This document shows positions 29,157-36,130 of a DNA stretch of 64,000 nt, piece after piece. This DNA comes from an uncultured Bacteroidales bacterium. Its GTDB lineage: Bacteria > Bacteroidota > Bacteroidia > Bacteroidales > Marinilabiliaceae. Made by a program: the position numbers and the translations under genes. The stretch's first letter is position 1, and every line of letters begins with the position of its first letter. The stretch lies in assembly GCA_934717675.1 (NCBI GenBank), contig CAKUYZ010000006.1, forward strand, positions 1 to 64,000. Reading direction: 5' to 3'. The notes below the pieces were generated by a model that ran no database searches, was not told where the DNA came from, and saw only the letters and a program-made list of their open reading frames with translations.

Positions 29157-30271
29157 GCGCATCCGTCATTTTTTGTGCCGCGGCGTTGGCACTCATGCTT
29201 TTACCTTATGTCATCATCATAGGCTTGTGCGCTGTGGCCGTTAGCCGACGCAGTGAGCGCGGCGAAGAAGTCCGGTGCGGAGACCGCATGGCCACCGTCT
29301 CGGTCATCGTGTGCGTCAGCCATGAGGATGTGGCGGAGTTGAGCAAGTGCGTTGGCACTCTGAGCCTCGCCTTACGAGACGGCGACGAGGCGATCTTTGT
29401 GGCAGACCACGCCGAACCAGAGACCGTCCGATGGCTCAAGGAGGCGAGCTTGGCGCACGAAGGCATCCGTATGGTGGAGAATGACGGGCGCAAAGGCAAA
29501 AAAACGGCCCAAGCGCAAGGCGTGGCGTTGGCCAAGTCGCGCATAGTCATGTGCGCCGACGCCGATTGCGTCTTTGGCGGCGGGTGTGTAGACGCCGTGC
29601 GGCGGGCTGCCCCAGCGGGGGGAGACTTCCTGCTCCTGCTGCCCGTGATGATGGAGGGGGGACGCGGGCTGTGGGGCGCTATGGTGGAGATGGAGTTCGT
29701 GTGCCTCCAAGTTGTCACGGCCGGCACGGCCATTATGAAAATACCCACCATGGCCAATGGTGCCGGCATGGCGTTTGACCGCGACCTGTTCACCTCCCAC
29801 GACTCTATGAGTTGTTACGCCTCGGGCGACGATATGTTCCTCCTTCTCCACGCCATTCACGCGGGGGCGGACATCCGCTTCCTATGCCGCCGCGACGCCT
29901 TGATACGCACCGCCGGGCCGCGCGGCATCGGGGCATACCTCCGCCAACGCACGCGATGGTTGGCCAAGGCGGGAGGATATTCCTCAGCGGGGGGCTCGGC
30001 TGTGGCGGCTCTTGCCGTCATTGTCTTCGCGGCTGTCATGGCGTGGCCCGTCATGGCCATATTTGCGGTCGCGGGCATGGCCCCGTGGTGGCTGATGGCC
30101 GTGGCCTTTGCCGTCAAACTTATTGTGGACTCCGCCACTTTTGCCGCAGGGCGGAGGCTGTGGCCATCGCGCGCGTCCGTGGCGGCGGCGTTGCCGTTGG
30201 AGGCCATTTACCCGCTCATGACCATTGTGGTGGCCATTCGCGCTGCCTTGGCCGATAAAAAAAGATGGTAG
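29153..30271 (+). CDS. Membrane-bound family 2 glycosyltransferase
   Basis: This 372-residue glycosyltransferase belongs to the GT2 class. An N-terminal membrane helix (about 5-30) precedes the GT-A domain. It shows MCADADC near 135 (DxD metal site), YASGDDMFLL near 223 (the GDD acceptor motif) and RQRTRWLAKAG near 264 (Q-x-x-R-W, characteristic of processive or membrane-attached GT2 enzymes). Two or three more membrane helices occupy residues 275-365. It overlaps dnaG by four bases (ATGA). The donor and acceptor cannot be told; a cell-surface glycan or lipid is likely. Some Bacteroidota carry a similar enzyme near housekeeping genes without a polysaccharide cluster. Confidence 0.87.
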   Translation: MSASVIFCAAALALMLLPYVIIIGLCAVAVSRRSERGEEVRCGDRMATVSVIVCVSHEDVAELSKCVGTLSLALRDGDEAIFVADHAEPETVRWLKEASLAHEGIRMVENDGRKGKKTAQAQGVALAKSRIVMCADADCVFGGGCVDAVRRAAPAGGDFLLLLPVMMEGGRGLWGAMVEMEFVCLQVVTAGTAIMKIPTMANGAGMAFDRDLFTSHDSMSCYASGDDMFLLLHAIHAGADIRFLCRRDALIRTAGPRGIGAYLRQRTRWLAKAGGYSSAGGSAVAALAVIVFAAVMAWPVMAIFAVAGMAPWWLMAVAFAVKLIVDSATFAAGRRLWPSRASVAAALPLEAIYPLMTIVVAIRAALADKKRW

Positions 30272-30303
30272 CGAGGCCGAACCACGCCACCATCATATTT
30301 TTT
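30264..30303. terminator. Terminator between convergent genes
   Basis: A 10-bp stem with one mismatch (GATGGTAGCG with CGCCACCATC, 30264-30294) is followed by ATATTTTTT. It overlaps the end of the glycosyltransferase gene. Confidence 0.7.
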
Positions 30304-30325
30304 CCCGTCAGAAGTCACTCGTCTG

Positions 30326-31123
30326 TCAGTGCCTCAACCCTGTCGCCTTGGTCAACTCGCAGACAAAAGAACCCACCGTCATGTCAAACTGAATCTTTAC
30401 AGGCAGCCGGTTAGCGTCGGCCGTAATCCAAAGGTGCATATCGTCTTTGTTCTTGAACGATCGTCCCACCTCCGTCACGGGCGTGAACTTGTAACACCGC
30501 TTCTCGCCCATCACTGTGTTGAGGGTCTCTATGCCGTCATACCTTATGTTGAGCGGGTATATCTCGTCAGAGAAAAACGTCTGGTAGAAGACTGTGTCTC
30601 CGGGTGTCAACCGGCTGTCGAAGGCGTTGTTGCGGGCGTGGTAGAAGGCCCCGACTATGTCAACGAGCCTGTCCGGCATGGCCACTCGGCTCGTCTCCTC
30701 GGGTTTGTCTCGCCTCTTCACCACTTTGAGCATCTGGCCATTGTGGCGGTCATAAACCACTTTGTCACAATATCTGTAGCGTCCCTCCCTTATGTTTCTC
30801 TTGCTCATGAGGGGCAGCTGCGTCTGCCGGTCCATATAGCTCTCGTAGCTGTCCCTGACTTTATAGAACACATCCGCCACGCCCGTCGTTCGGCCTCCGC
30901 ACACCACGTGGTTCACGTGCCGGCCGTCCATCACAGTGTCGCGCACCGTGAAGTGCCCCTCGCCTCCTTTTATGAAGCCGTAGCGGACAGTGTAGGTCAA
31001 ATCCTCTCCGGGCCCGAAAGACTCAGACACCACGCCCGAATATTGCGGCCGATGGGTAGTTTGGGCGCTCACAGGCGCAAAAGTCGCCACGATGGCGGCC
31101 ATAAGGGTCACATATCTGCTCAT
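30326..31123 (-). CDS. DUF3108-domain exported protein
   Basis: This 265-residue protein has a signal peptide (ending TFAPVSAQT) and a DUF3108-like body: GEDLTYTVRYGFIKGGEG near residue 38, then a series of antiparallel strand-like segments ending HLWITADANRLPVKIQFDM. DUF3108 proteins are exported and form a lipocalin-like barrel of unknown function. It lies 60 bases downstream of tsaB on the same strand and probably shares its transcript. No catalytic motif is evident. Confidence 0.8.
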   Translation of the reverse strand: MSRYVTLMAAIVATFAPVSAQTTHRPQYSGVVSESFGPGEDLTYTVRYGFIKGGEGHFTVRDTVMDGRHVNHVVCGGRTTGVADVFYKVRDSYESYMDRQTQLPLMSKRNIREGRYRYCDKVVYDRHNGQMLKVVKRRDKPEETSRVAMPDRLVDIVGAFYHARNNAFDSRLTPGDTVFYQTFFSDEIYPLNIRYDGIETLNTVMGEKRCYKFTPVTEVGRSFKNKDDMHLWITADANRLPVKIQFDMTVGSFVCELTKATGLRH

Positions 31124-31183
31124 GATGGTTGACTACTTTTCCGTCCTCAACCACCAAGGCCGGAAATGAAGCCTCCGGAAGTG

Positions 31184-31870
31184 TCAGTAATTGAGGACTT
31201 TGTTCTTTGGCGTTGTGGCCACGAACTCCTTGAGATAGAACGGCTCAAAATATGCCACGCTCTCCACCTGGCCTGCCACGAGCCTGTCATGCGCCAGGGC
31301 CGCCATGTCTTTGGCCAAAGGCTTTATCCCCGCCACAAAGTGGGCGTTAGGGCTCTTAATCACGGCCTGGCACTTGTCCGCGCCGTTGCCACCAAACGTT
31401 ATCTCGTTATGGGCAAGTTCCGTGCCAAAGCTGGCCTCATCAACCACCACAGCCGCCGTGGGGCTGAAAATCTGGCCATCACGGCCAATTATGGCCGCAT
31501 ACACCTCCATTCGGCGCGCGTCTATCATGGGGCAGGCCATGCGGCAGTCGGGGTCGGCCTCAAATATGGCGTGAGCCATTACGCTGAGCGTGGGCACGGC
31601 AATGAGCTTTATGCCAGCGGCGTAGGCAATGCCCTTGGCCGTCGAGGCGCCTATGCGGAGCCCTGTGTAAGAGCCCGGGCCGGAGCTTACCGCCACGGCG
31701 TCGAGATCCCTGTAGTTGAGGCTGGCCCCGCTCATAAGGTCGGCTATCATCGGGGCCAGGCGCGAAGCGTGCTGCGGGGTCCCGGTATACTCCATGCTTT
31801 TGAGGGTACGACCCTCGTCACTCAGGGCCACCGAGCAGACGTCGGTGGATGTCTCGATGCTAAGAATCAT
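31184..31870 (-). CDS. tsaB: tRNA threonylcarbamoyladenosine biosynthesis protein TsaB
   Basis: This is the non-catalytic partner of TsaD in making the t6A modification of tRNA; 228 residues. It has the ASKHA-type N-terminus MILSIETSTDVCSVAL and the hallmark VSSGPGSYTGLRIG near residue 60, followed by KGIAYA. The length matches the family. The upstream region on the minus strand has TATATTCG-like sequence around 31951-31958. DUF3108 follows. Confidence 0.93.
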   Translation of the reverse strand: MILSIETSTDVCSVALSDEGRTLKSMEYTGTPQHASRLAPMIADLMSGASLNYRDLDAVAVSSGPGSYTGLRIGASTAKGIAYAAGIKLIAVPTLSVMAHAIFEADPDCRMACPMIDARRMEVYAAIIGRDGQIFSPTAAVVVDEASFGTELAHNEITFGGNGADKCQAVIKSPNAHFVAGIKPLAKDMAALAHDRLVAGQVESVAYFEPFYLKEFVATTPKNKVLNY

Positions 31871-32231
31871 TGCTCTTACGATATTTTACTCCGAAATCTT
31901 TGCTTCAGTCCGGGCCTTCGCCAAGGCGTCTCCCCCGCCCGAAGCGAGTGCGAATATAGCTAAGACAAGCCTAAGAAAAAACTATATTTTTTTGCCCCGG
32001 CCGATGCGCCCACCATACGGACGAGGCATTGCGAATCAGCATCAACTTATTAAATTCCAACATATTGCTCATCATCAAACCGTGCCACCCCTCTTTCATC
32101 CATTTCGCGTTAGCGACAACGGGCATAGGCCACGAAGCCTAGTGTTTTCGGCACAAGAAAAAATTTCGTCCCGCCCAAATGTTAAAGCCGAGGCGCACCT
32201 CTCGGCATGATGCCGGGAATAGAAAAAATGG

Positions 32232-32239
32232 TATATTCG
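32232..32239 (+). promoter_or_regulatory. -7 box of rpsP
   Basis: TATATTCG is one base from TANNTTTG and lies 58 bases before the ATG, leaving a leader of about 50 bases that contains a 6-bp hairpin. Confidence 0.5.
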
Positions 32240-32244
32240 CGCCC

Positions 32245-32261
32245 GTGCCACGTGATGGCAC
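32245..32261 (+). promoter_or_regulatory. rpsP leader hairpin repeated in the coding region
   Basis: GTGCCA/TGGCAC forms a 6-bp stem with a CGTGA loop. Fourteen bases of it (32247-32260) recur exactly at 32377-32390 inside rpsP, where they encode part of the Ala-Pro-Arg-Asp-Gly-Lys segment. This could be an autoregulatory site, but that is inference. Confidence 0.45.
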
Positions 32262-32296
32262 CTAGTTAGGTATCAACAACAAAACAAAAACACAAA

Positions 32297-32854
32297 ATGG
32301 CAGTTAAAATCCGTCTGGCTCGTCATGGCCGCAAAGGCTACGCTTTCTACCACATCGTGGTAGCCGACGTAAGAGCGCCACGTGATGGCAAGTTCATCGA
32401 GCGCATCGGTTCTTACAACCCTAACACCAACCCCGCCACCATCGACGTGAACGCCGAGGCCGCCCTCCGTTGGCTCAGCAATGGCGCGCAGCCCACTGAC
32501 ACGGTGCGCAGCATCCTCTCCCGCGAGGGCGTCATGCTCCAGAAGCACCTCAGCGTAGGCGTCAAGAAGGGCGCCCTGACCCAGGAGCAGGCCGACGCCA
32601 AGCTCGCAGCTTGGAAAGAGGAGAAAGCCAAGAAGCTCGCAGCCATCGCAAACAAGGCGGCCGACACCAAGGCAGCCAGCGCAAAGGCACTGCAAGAGCA
32701 GGAGGCTAAAATCAACGCGGAGCGCGCTGAGGCCATTGCCAAGAAGAAGGCGGAGGCCGAGGCTGCCAAGGCTGCTGAAGCTGCCGCCAAGGCAGCCGAG
32801 GAGGCCGCTAAGGCCGAGGAGGCCGCAGCCCCCGAGGCTCCCGCAGCCGAGTAA
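32297..32854 (+). CDS. rpsP: 30S ribosomal protein S16 with Ala/Glu-rich tail
   Basis: The first 80 or so residues are a normal S16 (MAVKIRLARHGRKGYAFYHI, then RIGSYNPNT and RWLSNGAQPTDTV). Residues about 85-185 form a highly charged Ala/Glu/Lys tail predicted as one long helix, ending EAPAAE. Such tails are seen in S16 of Bacteroidota. The total of 185 residues is roughly twice the E. coli protein. It is monocistronic: own promoter, leader hairpin and a strong terminator. The usual partners rimM-trmD-rplS are not adjacent. Confidence 0.95.
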   Translation: MAVKIRLARHGRKGYAFYHIVVADVRAPRDGKFIERIGSYNPNTNPATIDVNAEAALRWLSNGAQPTDTVRSILSREGVMLQKHLSVGVKKGALTQEQADAKLAAWKEEKAKKLAAIANKAADTKAASAKALQEQEAKINAERAEAIAKKKAEAEAAKAAEAAAKAAEEAAKAEEAAAPEAPAAE

Positions 32855-32878
32855 AAAACGGCTAGCCTGACAAGCACA

Positions 32879-32926
32879 AGATGCGGCGCACAAGGGTCAT
32901 GACTCTATGCGCCGCATCTTTTTTGT
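32879..32926 (+). terminator. Terminator after rpsP
   Basis: A 12-bp perfect stem (32879-32890 with 32908-32919) has a 17-base loop and is followed by a run of T. It lies just before the hisH promoter. Confidence 0.9.
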
Positions 32927-32928
32927 CT

Positions 32929-32936
32929 TATCTTCG
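32929..32936 (+). promoter_or_regulatory. -7 box of hisH
   Basis: TATCTTCG lies 16 bases before the hisH ATG, just after the rpsP terminator, giving a leader of roughly 10 bases. Confidence 0.45.
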
Positions 32937-32952
32937 CGCCAAAGACAACGAA

Positions 32953-33552
32953 ATGAACATCGCGGTAGTGAAATATAACGCCGGCAACATCCGCTCCGTT
33001 CTCAACGCCTTGGAGCGGCTGGGCGTGACGACGAACCTCACGGACAACCCAGACGAGCTACGAAACGCAGACAAGGTGATTTTCCCGGGCCAAGGCGAGG
33101 CCTCGACCACTATGGCACACCTGCGGCAAACGGGGCTGGCGCAGGTGATCCGATCGCTACGCAACCCCGTCTTGGGCATCTGCGTGGGGATGCAGCTCCT
33201 CTGCGCGCACTCCGAGGAGGGCGACGTGGACTGCCTAGGGGTGTTTGACGTGCCTGTGAAGAGGTTCCCGATCCCACAGCCCAACCCGCTCAACCTGAAA
33301 GTGCCGCAAATGGGGTGGAACAGCATCCACGACATCAGGCAACCACTCTTCTCCGCAGACATGGAGGGCGCCTATGTCTACTGCATCCACAGCTTCTACG
33401 TCCCCGTGTGCCAACACACCATAGCCACATCGACGCACACTGTGCAATATAGCAACGCCCTGCGGCGCGACAACTTCTTCGCCACGCAGTTCCACCCCGA
33501 GAAGAGCGGGTCGGTGGGCGAGAAAATATTGCGCAATTTCATTGAATTATAA
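32953..33552 (+). CDS. hisH: Imidazole glycerol phosphate synthase, glutamine amidotransferase subunit
   Basis: HisH supplies ammonia from glutamine to HisF in histidine synthesis; 199 residues. The start MNIAVVKYNAGNIRSV is typical. The nucleophile Cys is in LGICVGMQLL near residue 77, and the His-x-Glu pair is in TQFHPEKSG near 180. ATG 32953 is chosen because the frame upstream runs through the rpsP terminator. hisA follows after 12 bases. Confidence 0.95.
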   Translation: MNIAVVKYNAGNIRSVLNALERLGVTTNLTDNPDELRNADKVIFPGQGEASTTMAHLRQTGLAQVIRSLRNPVLGICVGMQLLCAHSEEGDVDCLGVFDVPVKRFPIPQPNPLNLKVPQMGWNSIHDIRQPLFSADMEGAYVYCIHSFYVPVCQHTIATSTHTVQYSNALRRDNFFATQFHPEKSGSVGEKILRNFIEL

Positions 33553-33564
33553 GACACCCGCCAT

Positions 33565-34284
33565 ATGGAGATTATTCCGGCCATAGACGTCATCGACGGC
33601 AAGTGCGTACGCCTGAGCAAAGGAGACTACGACACCAAGAAAGTGTATAACGAAGACCCGCTGGAGGTGGCGCGCCTTTTTGAGGATTGGGGCGTGAGCC
33701 GCCTCCACGTGGTGGACCTGGACGGCGCGAAGGCTGGCCACATTGTCAACCATCGGGTGCTGGACAAGATATGCGGCCACACGGGCCTCACCGTGGACTT
33801 TGGCGGCGGGCTGAAGACAAGTGACGACTTGCGGATTGCCTTCGAGTGCGGCGCGGCCATGGTGACTGGCGGCAGCATAGCCGTCAAGAACCCTGACGAG
33901 TTCCAAGGGTGGATTGAAAAATACGGGCCCGAGAAGATAATTCTGGGGGCCGACGCCAAAGACCGCAAGATTGCCGTGAGCGGATGGACGGAGACATCGG
34001 GCCAAGACCTCATCCCGTTTGTGAGCGAATATCGCAAAAAGGGCATAAGCAAGGTGATTTGCACCGACATCAGCCGCGACGGCATGCTTCAAGGCCCGGC
34101 CACGGAACTATATAAAGAGATGATGGCCACGGTGGACGGCCTCTATGTCATAGCCAGCGGGGGCGTGGGATCGGCAGCCGACATTGAGGTTCTCGCGGAG
34201 GCCGGCGTGCCGGCCGTGATTGTGGGCAAGGCCATATATGAGAAAAAAATATCGCGAGAAGATGTTGAGAGGCTGAACAGATAG
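33565..34284 (+). CDS. hisA: Phosphoribosylformimino-5-aminoimidazole carboxamide ribotide isomerase
   Basis: HisA is the fourth-step isomerase of histidine synthesis, a 239-residue TIM barrel. It has the catalytic Asp in IPAIDVIDGKCVRL (Asp8) and a second in CTDISRDGMLQGP near residue 170. Phosphate-binding segments are DFGGGLKTSDDL and SGGVGSAADIE. Partner hisH is directly upstream. The usual next genes, hisF and hisIE, are absent; a terminator-poor 60-base gap leads into the metal-efflux operon. Confidence 0.95.
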   Translation: MEIIPAIDVIDGKCVRLSKGDYDTKKVYNEDPLEVARLFEDWGVSRLHVVDLDGAKAGHIVNHRVLDKICGHTGLTVDFGGGLKTSDDLRIAFECGAAMVTGGSIAVKNPDEFQGWIEKYGPEKIILGADAKDRKIAVSGWTETSGQDLIPFVSEYRKKGISKVICTDISRDGMLQGPATELYKEMMATVDGLYVIASGGVGSAADIEVLAEAGVPAVIVGKAIYEKKISREDVERLNR

Positions 34285-34328
34285 CGGCTCCTGCACGTTT
34301 TTGCAAACGGGTTGCAAAACGGGCGAGA

Positions 34329-34336
34329 TAACTTTG
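34329..34336 (+). promoter_or_regulatory. -7 box of the metal-efflux operon
   Basis: TAACTTTG matches the consensus exactly and lies 9 bases before the ATG at 34345, so the mRNA would be nearly leaderless. TTTG copies at 34300-34303 are 25 bases upstream, longer than the usual 19-21. Confidence 0.5.
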
Positions 34337-34344
34337 CGAGCGAT

Positions 34345-34749
34345 ATGAAAGAGGGCAAGGCAAAAACATTATTTATCATGATGGCCGTGGCGGTGCTGTC
34401 TCTGCTCATGGCCTCAGTGACCCCTCACCACCACCATCATGGCGCGGCCTGCGCCGTGGTGGTCCACTGCCTTGCCGACAATGAGGACAACGACGAGCAC
34501 ACTGGTCACAAAGGCGACCAGACAACTTGCATTGAGAAAGAGGCCTACGTGGCCTCGCGGGGTGCCGACGCGCCATGGGCGCACTTCTTCCAGACGTCGG
34601 CCACCAGCGCCAGAGAGGCCGCTCTGCCCACTCCAACAGTAAGCATAAGGGCAAAAGAGCCACAAGCGGAGCCTCTGTCCGCCACACCCCGCAAGGGGTG
34701 GGAAGCCCATGCGCGAAGGAGAGGGCCGCCATCCCGACCGCAAATCTGA
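34345..34749 (+). CDS. Small His-rich exported protein (DUF6769-like)
   Basis: This 134-residue protein starts at ATG 34345 and has one N-terminal hydrophobic segment (TLFIMMAVAVLSLLMASV) followed by five consecutive His residues, a Cys and then Asp/Glu/His-rich sequence with HTGHKGDQTTCIEK. The second half is Pro/Arg-rich and weakly conserved-looking. It resembles the small DUF6769 proteins found ahead of cation-efflux genes in Bacteroidota. Its position 175-210 bases before the adaptor gene suggests a periplasmic metal-binding accessory. The function is unproven. Confidence 0.65.
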   Translation: MKEGKAKTLFIMMAVAVLSLLMASVTPHHHHHGAACAVVVHCLADNEDNDEHTGHKGDQTTCIEKEAYVASRGADAPWAHFFQTSATSAREAALPTPTVSIRAKEPQAEPLSATPRKGWEAHARRRGPPSRPQI

Positions 34750-34956
34750 CGGGCGGCCCGCCGAGCAGCGAGGCGCCCGCGATCCCCACAAACCAACATT
34801 TCTTTCTGATTCAGCCCCCCAGACCCGCGCCACACAGGGAGCGGGAAACAAGACGCATAATGATGCGCCTAGGGCGCGCCGCACGCCTTTCCCTAATTCA
34901 TCACGGAGGGGGAGGCGTGGAGTATGACGACAAGAAAACACTCCATCAAAAAAAGT

Positions 34957-36126
34957 ATGACCAAGATATTTACTCTTGCCGCAGGCCTATTGGCCGCGGT
35001 CCTTTGCGCAAGCTGCACCCCGCAGGGCGGGCATGAGGGACACGACCACGCCAAACACCACGATGGCGAGGAACGGCCCGAAGCGCACAACCCAGACGAG
35101 ATACACATGGACGAGCACCAAGCGCGGAACGCAGGTTTGCGCACGGAGCGAGTCTCGCCCGCACCTTTCGCCGCCACCTTGCGAGTGGGGGGGACGATAG
35201 AGTCCGCCCCCGGCGCGGCCATTGCCATTGTGGCCCCGCAGGCGGGCCTGGTGAGCATGGCGGGAGACGGGCTGGCCGAGGGCATGTTTGTGGAGGCCGG
35301 GCAGACGTTGGCCACCATATCGGGCAAGGCTCTGCAAGAGGGCGACGCGGCGCAGCGCGCAAAACTAGACTATGAGGCCGCGCAGAAAGAGTTGGCCAGG
35401 GCCAAGGAGCTGGTAAAAGACAACATCATCTCCGCCAAAGAGTTTGAGCAGGCCGAGCTGCGCCACGCCACGGCCAAGGCCGCCTATGACGCCACAGCCT
35501 CGCGGCAGACCGCTAGCGGCGTGGCCGTCAAAGCCGGCGCCAGTGGCCACATTGTACGCCGAGCCGTGGAGCAAGGGCAATATGTCGGGGTGGGGCAGAC
35601 GCTCTTTGTCATTGAGCGCTGCGGGCGCAAGAGGCTGCGGGCCGACGTGCCGGAGCGGCACTACGGCGACTTGGACAAAGTGACGTCCGCCAACTTCCGC
35701 GTGGCATCGTCACAAACAGTGCAGAGGCTAAACCAGATGGGCGGCAAACTCGTCTCTTTTGGCAAAGCCATAGAAGCCGGCGTGCCCTACATCCCCGTCA
35801 CGTTTGAGTTTTCCGACCCGCGCGAGGCCTTCATTGCCGGCCAATATGCCGACGTGACCCTCACGCTTAACTGTGGCGAGGAGGCCATAAGCGTGCCGAC
35901 GGAGGCCGTCATAGAGAGCCAAGGGCTCAACTTCGTCTATGTCAAGAACCCAAGCGAGGCCGGGTCATACCTGCGCCGCGAAGTAAGGCTTGGGGCGTCT
36001 GACGGCCTCAGGGTGGAAGTGTCGAGCGGCCTTTCGGCCGGAGACGAGGTGGTGACCGCGGGAGCGCGCAGGCTTCATCTGGCCGGAGCGTCGGCCGCAA
36101 TCCCGGCGCACACACATAACCACTAA
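34957..36126 (+). CDS. RND efflux periplasmic adaptor (CzcB/CusB-like)
   Basis: This membrane-fusion lipoprotein has 389 residues from ATG 34957 (an ATG at 34924 adds 11 residues). The signal ends VLCASC (lipobox), followed directly by a His-rich stretch (GHEGHDHAKHHDGEE) suited to metal binding. The barrel-sandwich hybrid halves flank a coiled-coil hairpin (about 120-180, DYEAAQKELARAKELVKDN). A C-terminal His tail (AHTHNH) adds more ligands. It links the inner-membrane pump to the TolC-like protein encoded two genes downstream. The metal (Zn, Co, Cd, Cu or Ag) cannot be told for certain. Confidence 0.9.
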   Translation: MTKIFTLAAGLLAAVLCASCTPQGGHEGHDHAKHHDGEERPEAHNPDEIHMDEHQARNAGLRTERVSPAPFAATLRVGGTIESAPGAAIAIVAPQAGLVSMAGDGLAEGMFVEAGQTLATISGKALQEGDAAQRAKLDYEAAQKELARAKELVKDNIISAKEFEQAELRHATAKAAYDATASRQTASGVAVKAGASGHIVRRAVEQGQYVGVGQTLFVIERCGRKRLRADVPERHYGDLDKVTSANFRVASSQTVQRLNQMGGKLVSFGKAIEAGVPYIPVTFEFSDPREAFIAGQYADVTLTLNCGEEAISVPTEAVIESQGLNFVYVKNPSEAGSYLRREVRLGASDGLRVEVSSGLSAGDEVVTAGARRLHLAGASAAIPAHTHNH

Positions 36127-36130
36127 GGCC

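Larger units (their letters stand above)
31871..32296. promoter_or_regulatory. Divergent intergenic region tsaB / rpsP
   Basis: These 426 bases hold no gene I can support. They contain a TATATTCG-type box for tsaB (minus, near 31951), an AT-rich centre, a hairpin GCCGAG/CTCGGC at 32187-32206 resembling a sequence at 25854-25880, the rpsP -7 box (TATATTCG, 32232-32239), and a leader hairpin at 32245-32261. Confidence 0.5.
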
